A stretch of DNA of 64,000 nucleotides, taken from positions 4,550,001 through 4,614,000 of the forward strand of contig NZ_CP095376.1 in NCBI RefSeq assembly GCF_023008405.1. Reading direction: 5' to 3'. This document shows, piece by piece, positions 7,678 to 16,116 of this stretch (positions are counted from its first letter, which is position 1; each line of letters opens with the position of its first letter). Below the pieces are notes generated by a model that searched no databases, had not been told where the DNA came from, and saw only the letters and a program-made list of their open reading frames with translations. A program made the translations under genes and the position numbers. This stretch comes from Amycolatopsis sp. FBCC-B4732 (GTDB lineage Bacteria > Actinomycetota > Actinomycetes > Mycobacteriales > Pseudonocardiaceae).

Positions 7678-8874
7678 ATGAGTAATCTCAGCCGGAGGAA
7701 CGTTCTTTCACTCGGTGTCGCACTCGGGCTGGTGAGCGCGGCGAGTGCCGTCCCGGCCTGGGCGTCGACGGGTGGCGCCCAGGCCGCGGGCACGGATCCG
7801 TGGTGGGCGTGGGACGACGAGGTCGACCGCCTGATGGCGGGCATCCTCGACACCGGCCAGGTGCCCGCGGTCAACGCCGCCCTGCGGCCGTGGGTGAACA
7901 ACGGCGACGCGCTGCCGACCGGCCTGCCCGCCGACCTCGCCAGCCACCTCCAGCAGGCCAACCGGCTGCCGTCCTGGGCCGACGCGGCCAAGCTGCGCCG
8001 CGCCGCGGACTTCAACCGGCGCAAGGACACCTACCTGTTCATGCTCTACGGCCTGGGCAGCGGCATCATGAGCACGGTGATCCCGCGGGAGGCCAAGTCG
8101 GTCTACTGGTCCGCAGGCGGGGCGAACATGCAGGACCGCGCGGCGAAGACGTTCACCTTCGGCTACGACCTGAGCGACCTCGACGCGTTCCAGCCGACGG
8201 GCCAGTTCGTGGTCACGGCCAACAAGACGCGCCTGGTGCACGCCGCCGTGCGCCACCTGCTGCCGCAGTCGGCGCACTGGCGCGCGGTCGCCGACGAGCA
8301 GATCCCGATCAGCAACGGCGACATCCTGGTGACCTTCCACAGCCTCGGCACCTACGTGCACCGCAAGCTGCTCGAATGGCGCGTCCCGATGTCGGCGGCG
8401 GACGAGGAGGCCTTCCTGCACCAGTGGCAGGTCGCCATCCACCTGCTCGGCGTCCGTGACGAGTTCATCCCCAAGACGTGGGCCGAGGCCGACGCGCAGT
8501 CGACGCGCGTGCTCACCCCGCTCCTGGCCCCGACGACGGAGGGCAAGGAACTGGCGCAGGACCTGCTCGGCCTGACGGCGCAGATCGACCTGGGCGTCAC
8601 CCGCGGCTTCTTGAACGAATTCGTCCGCTACGTCCTCAGCGACGCGGTCGGCGACTGGCTCGGCCTCCCCCGCGACTACGCGGCGGCCGCCCTGGTCCGC
8701 ACCGGCTGGCCGGCGTACATCGCCTTCCGCGAGGGCCTGCTTCCCATCGCCCCGGCGGGGTTCTACCTGTTCGACCAGTTCATCCGGGCGATCGCGATGC
8801 TGTTCCTGAACAAGGCCAATTCACCTACGACGACGCCGATCACGATCCCGGCGGGCAACCGGCCGGGCGCCTGA
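7678..8874 (+). CDS. lcp: Latex clearing protein, rubber oxygenase Lcp (DUF2236/MpaB family)
   Basis: 398 residues. Lcp is an extracellular b-type haem dioxygenase that cuts cis-1,4-polyisoprene endolytically to oligo-isoprenoids with aldehyde and ketone ends. The N-terminus is a Tat signal (SRRNVLSLGVALGLV, cleavage after AWAS or so), as in known Lcps. Residues Glu138 (in IPREAK), Arg154, Lys157, Thr158 (in RAAKT) and His188 (in RLVHAAVRHLL) have the same spacing as Glu148, Arg164, Lys167, Thr168 and the haem ligand His198 that I recall for Lcp of Streptomyces sp. K30, with a constant offset of ten. Length also matches (about 400). ATG at 7678 directly precedes the signal peptide. Divergent from a double-TetR regulator. 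No oxiA/B aldehyde dehydrogenase genes follow. Confidence 0.88.
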   Translation: MSNLSRRNVLSLGVALGLVSAASAVPAWASTGGAQAAGTDPWWAWDDEVDRLMAGILDTGQVPAVNAALRPWVNNGDALPTGLPADLASHLQQANRLPSWADAAKLRRAADFNRRKDTYLFMLYGLGSGIMSTVIPREAKSVYWSAGGANMQDRAAKTFTFGYDLSDLDAFQPTGQFVVTANKTRLVHAAVRHLLPQSAHWRAVADEQIPISNGDILVTFHSLGTYVHRKLLEWRVPMSAADEEAFLHQWQVAIHLLGVRDEFIPKTWAEADAQSTRVLTPLLAPTTEGKELAQDLLGLTAQIDLGVTRGFLNEFVRYVLSDAVGDWLGLPRDYAAAALVRTGWPAYIAFREGLLPIAPAGFYLFDQFIRAIAMLFLNKANSPTTTPITIPAGNRPGA

Positions 8875-8938
8875 GCCCGAGGCCTGGTCACCACCGAAGC
8901 GACCGCTTAGTATGGTGACCGACCCCGAGGAGGCGGCT

Positions 8939-9727
8939 TTGTCCACTGTGGATGGTGTCCGGTACGCGGCAGACGGCGCGGTCGCGACGCTCACGTTCGA
9001 CAAACCCGAGCGCAGCAACGCGATGGACGTCCCGATGCAGGTCCGCTACGGCGCCCTGCTGCGGCAGGCCGACGCGGACGCCGCCGTCCGCGCGGTCGTC
9101 GTCACCGGGGCGGGCCAGGCGTTCTGCCCCGGCGCCGACCTGGGGTTGCTGGACGACATCGCCGCCGCTCCCCCGGCCGGCGGCGGCGGGCACGAGAACT
9201 TCCGGGACGTCCTCGCCGCGTCGTCGGTCGGGGTACCGGTGGTCGCCGCGATCAACGGCGGCTGCGCCGGCCTGGGGTTCGTCATCGCCTGCTCGGCGGA
9301 CGTCCGCTTCGCCGCCGCCGGAGCGAAGTTCACCACGGCGTTCGCCCGGCGCGGGCTGATCGCCGAGTACGGCGTCGCGAAGCTGCTGCCGGAGCTCGTC
9401 GGCCAGGGCCGGGCCCGCGACCTGCTGCTTTCGGGCCGCACGTTCACCGCGGAGCAGGCGCTGGACTACGGCCTGGTCCAGGAGGTGGTCCCGGCCGAGG
9501 AGCTCCCGCTGCGCGCGCACGCCTACGCGACCGAGCTGGCGACCTACAGCGCGCCCCGCTCGATGGCCGTGATGAAGCGGCAGTTCGGGCGGGAAGCGTC
9601 GCTGTCCCTCGAAGAGGCGGCGCGCGAAGCCACGGCGCTGATGATCGAGTCGTTCGGGCGGCCCGAGCTGGCCGAGGGGCTGGCCAGCTGGAACGAGCGC
9701 CGCACCCCGAAGTTCCCGGACCGATGA
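8939..9727 (+). CDS. Enoyl-CoA hydratase/isomerase family protein
   Basis: About 262 residues, crotonase fold, cytoplasmic. Typical segments are visible: VATLTFDKPERSNAMD, VVVTGAGQAFCPGADL (oxyanion hole), AAINGGCAGLGFVIACSAD (second oxyanion hole), and a C-terminal helical part. The family hydrates enoyl-CoA esters in beta-oxidation, but members also isomerise, decarboxylate or hydrolyse. The usual catalytic-Glu regions read SADVRFAA and ARRGLIAEYG, where Glu follows Ala, so activity is likely but the exact reaction is not assignable. Start: TTG at 8939 is preferred because GAGGAGG ends 5 nt before it; an in-frame ATG at 8912 has no ribosome binding site. Confidence 0.85.
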   Translation: MSTVDGVRYAADGAVATLTFDKPERSNAMDVPMQVRYGALLRQADADAAVRAVVVTGAGQAFCPGADLGLLDDIAAAPPAGGGGHENFRDVLAASSVGVPVVAAINGGCAGLGFVIACSADVRFAAAGAKFTTAFARRGLIAEYGVAKLLPELVGQGRARDLLLSGRTFTAEQALDYGLVQEVVPAEELPLRAHAYATELATYSAPRSMAVMKRQFGREASLSLEEAAREATALMIESFGRPELAEGLASWNERRTPKFPDR

Positions 9728-9785
9728 GTTTCCGCGGCCCATCCGGTCAGTACTCCCGTCCGGCACCACGACGGAAGCAGGTCCC

Positions 9786-10298
9786 ATGGCCAAGCTGCTC
9801 TACGCCTTCAGCACCTCCCTCGACGGGTTCATCGCCGGCCCGGGTGGGGACATGTCCTGGCTGACGCCCCACCTCGGGCCCGATGCCACCGTCGACGAGC
9901 TCATCCCGCGGATCGGTGCCCTGCTCGTCGGGCGCCGGACCTACGGTGGTGACGACCCGCACCGCGGCACCGAAGGCGAGGGCAAGGCGTTCGGCGGGGG
10001 CTGGGACGGGCCGCAGTTCGTGCTCACCCACCGGCCCGCGGACCCGGCGCCCGGGGTCACCTTCGTCGGTGACCTGCACGAAGCCGTCGCCAAGGCCAAG
10101 GACGCCGCCGGGGACCAGTACGTCAACGTCCTCGGGGCCGACGTCGCCCGGCAGTGCCTCGAAGCCGGGCTGCTGGACGAGATCCTCGCCCTGCCCGTCC
10201 CGGTGCTCCTCGGCGACGGCGTGCGGATGTTCGACCGGCCCGGCGGCGAGCCGGTCGCGCTCGAACTGCTCCGGCCGCATTGGTACCGCGTCCGCTAG
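9786..10298 (+). CDS. Dihydrofolate reductase-family protein (RibD C-terminal domain)
   Basis: 170 residues comprising a single RibD_C/DHFR-like fold: LYAFSTSLDGFIAGPGGDMSW at the N-terminus (in parts), LLVGRRTYGG, and a C-terminal dinucleotide-binding half with VLGADVARQCLEAGLLDE and PVPVLLGDGVRMF. Proteins of this type are NADPH-dependent reductases of unknown substrate in actinomycetes; true folate reduction is not implied. Its TAG stop shares a CTAG with the stop of the convergent carboxylase gene (10295-10298). Confidence 0.8.
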   Translation: MAKLLYAFSTSLDGFIAGPGGDMSWLTPHLGPDATVDELIPRIGALLVGRRTYGGDDPHRGTEGEGKAFGGGWDGPQFVLTHRPADPAPGVTFVGDLHEAVAKAKDAAGDQYVNVLGADVARQCLEAGLLDEILALPVPVLLGDGVRMFDRPGGEPVALELLRPHWYRVR

Positions 10299-11842
10299 GG
10301 CCGCATCCCGAACGACGGCGGCCCCGCCAGCCTCGGCAGCACCGCGTACGCGTCGCCGATCCAGTCGCACAGGCGGGCCCGGGTTTCGCGCGGGTCGATG
10401 ACGTCCTCGACCGAGAAGTGCTCGGCCGTCCGGAACGGTGACCGCACCGCGTCCAGGCGTGCGCGGATCTCCTCGATCCGCGCCGCCCGGTCGTCGGCCG
10501 CGTCCAGTTCCGCGCGGTAGGCCGCCTCGATGCCGCCTTCGACCGGCAACGATCCCCAGTCGCCCGAGGGCCAGGCCCAGCGGCGGACCAGGCGGTGGCG
10601 GTTGACCTGGCCCGCGCCGCCGACGCCGAACACGCGCCGGAGGATCACCTCGGCCATCGGCACCCGTGCCTGGTAGACCGCCGTCACCGCGCGGGCGCCG
10701 TGGCGGATCGCCCCGGCGCGCTCGGCCGCCGCGCCGATCACCATGCCCGCCTGGTCGGTCAGCGACACCAGCGGCAGGTGGAACGTCTCGCAGAGGTCGA
10801 CCAGCCGGGTCATGACGTCGGCGCCCTCGGGGGTCAGCGTCGCGCCGCGGTACGGGTCGGTGGCCAGGACGCCGACCGGGTGCCCGTCCAGCCGCGCCAA
10901 TCCCGCGTACGCCGAGCCGCCCGACACCGCGTAGTCGAACACCGAGCCCGCGTCGAAGACGCCGTCCAGCAACGGCCGCAAGCGGTACGGGTGACGCCGG
11001 TTGCGCGGCACCAGCGAAAGCAGTCCCTCGTCGGCGCGGTCCACCGGGTCCGATGTGGACGTCACCGGCGGCAGGGAGTCCACAGAGGACGGCAAGTACG
11101 ACAGGAACTGTTTCGCCACCGAGAAAGCCTCGGCTTCGGACGCCACGATCCGGTCGACCGCGCCGCTACGCCGGTGGACGTCGGCGCCGCCGAGCTCCTC
11201 CTTGGTGAGGTCCTCTCCCGTCGCGTGCTTCACCACCGGCGGTCCGGCGACGAACAGCTGCCCGGCGCCTTCGACCAGGACGTTCAGGTGCGACATCACC
11301 GCCCGCGCGGCCCCGAGCCCGGCCACCGGGCCGAGGCAGAGCGCGACCACCGGGACCGTCGAAAGGTTGTCCACGACCCAGTCCCAGCCCGGGTTGACCG
11401 GGACGTAGGTGAAGCCGTGCTGCTCCAGCATCTTGACGCTGCCGCCACCCCCGGTGCCCTCGATCAGCCGCACCAGCGGCAGCCGCAGCTCGTGGGCGAG
11501 GCGTTCGGCGTGGACCTGCTTCTCCATGATGGCGGCGTCGGCGGCGCCCCCGCGGACGGTGAAGTCGTCGCCGCCGAGCGCCACCCGCCTGCCGTCGAGC
11601 CGGGCGGTGCCGATGACGAAGTTGGCCGGGGTGAACGACTCCAGCTCCCCGTCCACATAGGACGCCGTGCCGGCCAGCGCGCCGATCTCGTCGAAGCTGC
11701 CGGGGTCGGCGAGCGCGGCGATCCGCTCGCGGACCGTCGAGCGCCCGGCGGCGTGCTGGCGGGCCACCTTTTCCGGCCCGCCCATGCGCTCGGCCAGCTC
11801 GCGCCGCCGGGCCAGCTCGTCGACCTCCGGCTGCCAGCTCAT
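10295..11842 (-). CDS. Acyl-CoA carboxylase, carboxyltransferase (beta) subunit
   Basis: 515 residues, the usual length for biotin-dependent propionyl-/acyl-CoA carboxylase beta chains. It has both crotonase-like halves: N-terminal ERIAALADPGSFDEIG, FTVRGGAAD, LIEGTGGGGS and GPVAGLGAARAVMSH; C-terminal VGVLATDPYRGATLTPEGAD (in parts), LVSLTDQAGMVIG and VILRRVFGVGGAG. It would transfer CO2 from carboxybiotin to an acyl-CoA. No biotin carboxylase/BCCP alpha subunit gene is nearby, so it must use one encoded elsewhere. Last gene of a three-gene operon with two SDRs; its ATG overlaps the upstream stop by 4 bp. Confidence 0.88.
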   Translation of the reverse strand: MSWQPEVDELARRRELAERMGGPEKVARQHAAGRSTVRERIAALADPGSFDEIGALAGTASYVDGELESFTPANFVIGTARLDGRRVALGGDDFTVRGGAADAAIMEKQVHAERLAHELRLPLVRLIEGTGGGGSVKMLEQHGFTYVPVNPGWDWVVDNLSTVPVVALCLGPVAGLGAARAVMSHLNVLVEGAGQLFVAGPPVVKHATGEDLTKEELGGADVHRRSGAVDRIVASEAEAFSVAKQFLSYLPSSVDSLPPVTSTSDPVDRADEGLLSLVPRNRRHPYRLRPLLDGVFDAGSVFDYAVSGGSAYAGLARLDGHPVGVLATDPYRGATLTPEGADVMTRLVDLCETFHLPLVSLTDQAGMVIGAAAERAGAIRHGARAVTAVYQARVPMAEVILRRVFGVGGAGQVNRHRLVRRWAWPSGDWGSLPVEGGIEAAYRAELDAADDRAARIEEIRARLDAVRSPFRTAEHFSVEDVIDPRETRARLCDWIGDAYAVLPRLAGPPSFGMRP

Positions 11843-12609
11843 TCCGCCTCGAGCGCCGCTTCGACCTTGCGCTGCAGCTTGTTCATCCCGCCGAGCCAGC
11901 GGTCGGTCTGCGTCGCGCGCGCCGCGTAGTAGTCCGCGACCTCCGGGTGCGGCAAGACCAGGAACTGCTTCGACTCCATCGCCGCGAACAACGCGTCCGC
12001 GACCTGCTCGGGTTCGATCGCCGACGCGCCCATCAGCAGCTGACCGGCGGTGCCGGTGCTCTCCAGCATCGCCGTGCGCACGCCCTGCGGGCAGATCGCC
12101 TGCACGGTGATCCCGCGGTGCCGGTAGGTCGCCGACAGGTACTCGGCGAACGCGAGCGCGCCGTGCTTGGTCACCGAGTACGGCGCCGAGCCGAGGCTGG
12201 TCAGCAGGCCGGCGGCGGACACGGTCGCGATGAAGTGCCCCTCGCCGCGTTCGAGCCACGCGGGCAGCAGCTGGTTGGCCGCGCGCACGTGCGCCATGAC
12301 GTTGACGTCCCAGCTGCGCGCCCAGACCTCCTCGGGGCTTTCCGCGCCGCCGAAGGGCGCGATGCCCGCGTTGGCGCAGTAGACGTCGATCTCGCCGAGC
12401 GTCTCGCGGGCGCTCTCGATCAGCTTCGCGACGCCGTCGACGCTCGCGACGTCGCCGGCGAACGCCGTGCCGCCGACCTCCTTCGCGATCTCGGCGGCCT
12501 TGTCCCCGTCGAGGTCGGCCACGACGACCTGGGCGCCGCCGGCGGCGAAGCGGCGGGCCAGCGCGGCACCGATGCCGCCGCCACCGCCGGTGACGACGAC
12601 GCCGGTCAC
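11839..12609 (-). CDS. Short-chain dehydrogenase/reductase
   Basis: 256 residues, classical SDR. Nucleotide motif TGGGGGIGAALA at the very N-terminus, VADLDGDKA (Asp after the second strand, suggesting NAD preference), ANAGIAPFG, and the catalytic Ser-Tyr-Lys in VSAAG...YSVTKHG. The C-terminal third (QTDRWLGGMNKLQRKVEAAL) resembles SDRs encoded with acyl-CoA carboxylases in lipid or sterol catabolism operons. GTG at 12609 overlaps the stop of the preceding SDR by 4 bp and its stop overlaps the carboxylase start by 4 bp, so the three are translationally coupled. Substrate unknown. Confidence 0.85.
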   Translation of the reverse strand: MTGVVVTGGGGGIGAALARRFAAGGAQVVVADLDGDKAAEIAKEVGGTAFAGDVASVDGVAKLIESARETLGEIDVYCANAGIAPFGGAESPEEVWARSWDVNVMAHVRAANQLLPAWLERGEGHFIATVSAAGLLTSLGSAPYSVTKHGALAFAEYLSATYRHRGITVQAICPQGVRTAMLESTGTAGQLLMGASAIEPEQVADALFAAMESKQFLVLPHPEVADYYAARATQTDRWLGGMNKLQRKVEAALEAE

Positions 12610-13358
12610 AGGCCACCGCCCAGGGTCACGCCGCCGTCGAGGACCATCGTCTGGCCGGTGATCCAGCCCGCGTCGTCGGACAGCAGGAAGGCGACCGCGC
12701 CCGCGATGTCGGCCGGCACGCCGAGCCGCTTCATCGGGTAGGCCGAGGCGACCTCCTCTTCGCGGCCCTCGTAGAGCGCGGTCGCGAACTTCGTCTTGAC
12801 CACGGCCGGGGCGACGGCGTTGACGCGGATCTTCGGGCCCAGCTCGGCGCCGAGCTCGACGGTCAGCCGGATCAGGGCGGCCTTGCTGACGCCGTACATG
12901 CCGATGCCCGGCGAAGCGCCGAGGCCGGCGACGGACGCGACGTTGACGACGGCACCGCCGTGCTCGCCCATCCACGCGTCGCGGGCGCGCTTGGTCCAGC
13001 CCAGCGGCGCGAGCACGTTGACGCCGAGGATCTTGGCCGCGGCGGCGGGGTCGATGTCCAGGGTGGGCCCGTAGACCGGGTTGATGCCGGTGTTGTTGAC
13101 CAGGTAGTCGAGCCGGCCGAAGGTCTCGATCGTCTTGGCGACGGCCTCGTCCTGGTGGTCGGTGTCGTCGGACTTGCCGGGCACGGACATGGCGACGTCC
13201 GGGCCGCCGAGGGAGTTCACGGCCTCTTCGAGGGCCTCCGGCTTGCGCGCGGTGATGCACACCTTGGCGCCGCGTTCGACGAGCGTCTTCGCGATCCCGA
13301 GGCCGATGCCCCGGCTGGCCCCGGTGACGATCGCGACGCGATCCTTGAACGAGTTCAC
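12606..13358 (-). CDS. Short-chain dehydrogenase/reductase, 3-oxoacyl-ACP reductase-like
   Basis: 250 residues. TGASRGIGLGIA nucleotide motif, VCITARKPE (Arg suggesting NADP), NNTGINPVYG, catalytic Ser in NVASVAG, YGVSKAAL with Tyr and Lys, and the family end GWITGQTMVLDGG. Close in style to FabG-like reductases acting on beta-keto acyl thioesters. First gene of the three-gene operon. Start: GTG at 13358, preceded by AAGGAG; the frame remains open to 13391 but the extra residues are not SDR-like. Confidence 0.87.
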   Translation of the reverse strand: MNSFKDRVAIVTGASRGIGLGIAKTLVERGAKVCITARKPEALEEAVNSLGGPDVAMSVPGKSDDTDHQDEAVAKTIETFGRLDYLVNNTGINPVYGPTLDIDPAAAAKILGVNVLAPLGWTKRARDAWMGEHGGAVVNVASVAGLGASPGIGMYGVSKAALIRLTVELGAELGPKIRVNAVAPAVVKTKFATALYEGREEEVASAYPMKRLGVPADIAGAVAFLLSDDAGWITGQTMVLDGGVTLGGGL

Positions 13359-13507
13359 GGCAGTGTGTCTCCTTCGTGTGGTGCCCGGCACATACCAAGC
13401 AGTCGGTCAGTGGCCCATTATGCGCGATGAGGGCATCGCGCACACCCTGCCCGGAATGTGACCTTCCCCCGCTACCTTCCCCCGGAACGAGACTTCGAGG
13501 GGGCCCC

Positions 13508-14278
13508 GTGCGCAAGTTCGCCCTGACCATCGCCGTGGCGGCACTGGCGTCGGCCGCCTGCGACCCGGCCCCGGTGCCGCCGCCGGCCCCGGCCGCACTC
13601 GCACCCCCGGCCACCGACGTCGCCGGCCTGGTGCGGACGGCCTGGACGGGGATCGGCCGCGGGCCGTCCGCCGGCTTCACGACGACCGCCGTGCTCGGGC
13701 CCGACACCAAGGAGCTCACCGGGTCGCTGCGCATCGACGGCGGGGCGACGTCCCTGTCGCTGGTCCTCGACGGCAGCGAGACGCGGGTGATCGGCAAGCG
13801 GACCTTCACGCGGGCGCCGCAGGAGGCGGTCCCCGGCAAGCCGTGGGTCGGCACCGACCCCGGCAGCGCCGACCCGGTCGCGCAGGCGCTCGGCGCCGGG
13901 GTCCCGGTGGTCGTCAAGCTGCCGGACCTCGGCCGGGCGCTGACCGAGATCGAACGGACCGGCCGCATCGTCTCGGCCGGGCAGACCAAGCTCGCCGACG
14001 TGCCGGTCAACCACTACCGGCTCGAGCTCGACCCGGCGAAGGCGCCGGAGCTGTTCCCCGAGCTCGCACCCCGGCCGGGTGCGGCCAAGCTGCCCGCCGA
14101 GCTGTGGCTCGACGCGGGGTCCCGGCCCGTCCGGTTCGCCGTCGACTTCGCCGGCGGCCCGGCGCCGGTCAAGGGCACCACCGACTACCGGGACTGGGGC
14201 AAGCCGGTCGACATCCCGGTCCCGCCCGCCGACCAGGTCGTCGACGAGGCGGAGCTGCTGAAGAAGATGGGGCGGTGA
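13508..14278 (+). CDS. LppX/LprG-type lipoprotein
   Basis: 256 residues. Starts with a lipoprotein signal (VRKFALTIAVAALASAAC, lipobox ASAAC) and a Pro/Ala linker, then a single LppX_LprAFG-like domain: TGSLRIDGGATSLSL, TFTRAP, a segment ending LAPRPGAAKLPAELWLD, and TDYRDWGKPVDIPVPP, a common end of the family. Mycobacterial relatives carry lipids or lipoglycans in a hydrophobic pocket across the cell envelope. GTG at 13508 follows GAGGGGG and begins the signal peptide. Stands alone between divergent and convergent neighbours. Confidence 0.78.
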   Translation: MRKFALTIAVAALASAACDPAPVPPPAPAALAPPATDVAGLVRTAWTGIGRGPSAGFTTTAVLGPDTKELTGSLRIDGGATSLSLVLDGSETRVIGKRTFTRAPQEAVPGKPWVGTDPGSADPVAQALGAGVPVVVKLPDLGRALTEIERTGRIVSAGQTKLADVPVNHYRLELDPAKAPELFPELAPRPGAAKLPAELWLDAGSRPVRFAVDFAGGPAPVKGTTDYRDWGKPVDIPVPPADQVVDEAELLKKMGR

Positions 14279-14299
14279 CGCGGTCCACCGCACGCGCGG

Positions 14300-14612
14300 C
14301 ACCAGCTCGCCGGCCAAGACGGCCGTGACCGTTGGAGGGCACCGCGGCCGCACGCTCGAACCCGCCGCCGGGCAGCGGCGCGACGAGGGCGGCGGCGGTC
14401 GTGACGACCTCGGCGTACCCGCGCCGAGCGCGCGGATCCGGCCGCGACCTCGATGCCGGGGACGAAGGGCAGCGGGACGTCCACGAGGCCCTGCCGGTAG
14501 CGGACTTCGGCGAAGTCCGCGCCGGCGTGCGTGACGTCGATGGAGACCTCGCCGGGGCCGGGTTCGGGGGTGGGCACGGTGGCGAGCCGCAGCACCCCCG
14601 GGTCGGGCAGGA
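14300..14612 (-). pseudogene. Remnant of a medium-chain (quinone oxidoreductase-like) dehydrogenase
   Basis: The minus strand reads VLPDPGVLRLATVPTPEPG, GEVSIDVTHAGADFAEVRYR and PLPFVPGIEVA, the N-terminal GroES-like domain of an MDR protein, but lacks a start codon and then changes frame; YAEVVTTAAALVAPLP and ERAAAVPSNG follow in another frame after an internal deletion. The Rossmann half is missing. It lies directly behind another decayed gene, so this is a deletion-ridden locus. Confidence 0.7.
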
Positions 14613-14617
14613 CCAGT

Positions 14618-15046
14618 CAGCGCGGCACCAGCGCCCGGACCGCGCCGATCAGCTCCGGGCCGTCCAGCAGGACCGGGTCGTTGTGGTCGGCGCCGGGGAT
14701 CTCCACCACGCGCGCCGCCGCCGCGGCCGCCACCGCGCGGCTCTGCGACGGCGGGACGATCGAGTCCGCGCCGCCAGGACCACCGTCGTCGGCACCCGTA
14801 CGCGGGCGACCTGCTCTTCGACCGGGAACCGGTCGCGCAGCAGCAGGCGCACGGGCAGGTACGGGCAGACCTCGGCGCCCACCGCCGCGAGGTCGGTGAA
14901 CGGCGAACGCAGCAGCAGCCCGGCCGGCGGGTGCGCCGTGGCCAGCTCGGTCACAACGGCGCACCCGAGGTACAGCAGGCGCTCCGGCGGGACTCGCCGC
15001 TCCTCGGTCAGGAACCGGTGCGTCCCGCTGAAAACGATTCGACGGC
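14618..15046 (-). pseudogene. Remnant of an alpha/beta hydrolase, nucleophile elbow deleted
   Basis: C-terminal half of an alpha/beta hydrolase (BEM46/dienelactone-like) is readable: VPPERLLYLG, AVVTELATAHPPAGLLLRSP, LRDRFPVEEQVARVRVPTTV, then after a frame change ADSIVPPSQSRAVAAAAA and ADHNDPVLLDGPELIGAV with the catalytic-His region. Where the family has G-E-S-L-G after LYLG the sequence goes straight to CAVVTEL, so the nucleophile serine is gone. The N-terminal half is absent. A non-functional relic. Confidence 0.72.
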
Positions 15047-15075
15047 CCGGCCCGGCGCTGACACAGTGGCGTTCC

Positions 15076-16017
15076 ATGATCACCGAGCTGACCGTCGAAG
15101 ACCTGCGGCTCATGCAGGGCCTGGCGCAGCGGGTCACCGCCGCCCGCCCGGAGCTGGTCAACGGCGACGCCGCCTACGGCGAACTGGCGTGGAACTGGGG
15201 CAAGGACCACGCCGCCTTCGGCGCGAGCTGGCGCCGGGAGCTGTGGTTCGACGGCGGCGACCTGGTGGCGTGGGCCTGGGCGCGCCTGCCCCACCGGGTG
15301 CGGCGCGGCGACGGCACGGCCAAGGACGTCACCGGCGCTTCGCTGGCGCACCAGGTCCACCCCGGCCACGCCGGGCTCGTCGACGAGGTGATCGCCTGGT
15401 ACGAAGCCACGGCGGGCGAGGTCGACCGCTCGGCACTGCCGGGCGTCGCCGACGAATTCGGCTTGGCGCGCTGGAAGGCGCACGGCTACGAGACCGACCC
15501 GGACGCGCTCGGCGACACCGGCTCCTGGACCCAGCTCAACGAGCGCGACCTCGGCGACGTCGCCGACCCGGTCCTGCCCGCCGGGTTCCGCTTCCGCACC
15601 GCCGCCGAGGCCGGGCCGGCCGCCGCGGTCCAGGCCCACGTCGACGCCTGGGCGCCCACGGCGTACACCGCCCAGAGCTACGAAGGCGTCCGGCACGCGC
15701 CCGCGTACCGCGCCGACCTGCACGTCCTCGTCGAAGCCCCGGACGGGACGATGGCGTGCTCGGCGATCATGTGGCTCGACGAAGCCAACCGGACGGCCGA
15801 ATTCGAGCCGGTCGGGACGCACCCGGGCTTCCGGCGCCGCGGCTTGGCCCGCGCGACGCTCTTGCACGGCATGCGGCTGGCGCGCGACGCCGGCGCCCGC
15901 CACATGACGGTCGCCTGCCTGGGAGCACCGGGGCACCCCGGGGCACGTGAGCTGTATTACAGCGTCGGCTTCCGGGAGCTGTCCCGGGACGCCCCGCTCG
16001 TCAAGGCCCGGGCCTAG
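15076..16017 (+). CDS. GNAT family N-acetyltransferase
   Basis: 313 residues. The second half has a clear GNAT core: FRTAAEAGPAAAVQAHVDAW, VEAPDGTMACSAIMWLDEAN (in parts), the acetyl-CoA loop PGFRRRGLARATLLHGMRLA (Q/RxxGxG/A type) and YYSVGFRELSRD at the C-terminus. The N-terminal 150 residues look like a degenerate GNAT copy, as in many two-domain actinobacterial members. It would transfer an acetyl group from acetyl-CoA to an amine; substrate unknown. ATG at 15076 is the first start after the decayed hydrolase. Confidence 0.82.
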   Translation: MITELTVEDLRLMQGLAQRVTAARPELVNGDAAYGELAWNWGKDHAAFGASWRRELWFDGGDLVAWAWARLPHRVRRGDGTAKDVTGASLAHQVHPGHAGLVDEVIAWYEATAGEVDRSALPGVADEFGLARWKAHGYETDPDALGDTGSWTQLNERDLGDVADPVLPAGFRFRTAAEAGPAAAVQAHVDAWAPTAYTAQSYEGVRHAPAYRADLHVLVEAPDGTMACSAIMWLDEANRTAEFEPVGTHPGFRRRGLARATLLHGMRLARDAGARHMTVACLGAPGHPGARELYYSVGFRELSRDAPLVKARA

Positions 16018-16116
16018 CGCCGGGCTCGCACCCGAAAGTGGCGGGCCCCCGCAGCGCTTTGTGCAACGATTCAGCCGAAGGCAACATGTGCTCGAACCTC
16101 ACGGCCGCCAGCCCGT

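Noticed and set aside
10295..12616. A single 773-residue SDR-carboxylase fusion on the minus strand
   Set aside because: The upstream part is an out-of-frame reading of the SDR; the SDR and carboxylase are two genes with a 4-bp overlap.
14332..15075. N-terminal extension of the GNAT gene upstream of 15076
   Set aside because: It would be antisense to the two decayed genes and has no conserved features; the GNAT homology begins after the ATG at 15076.
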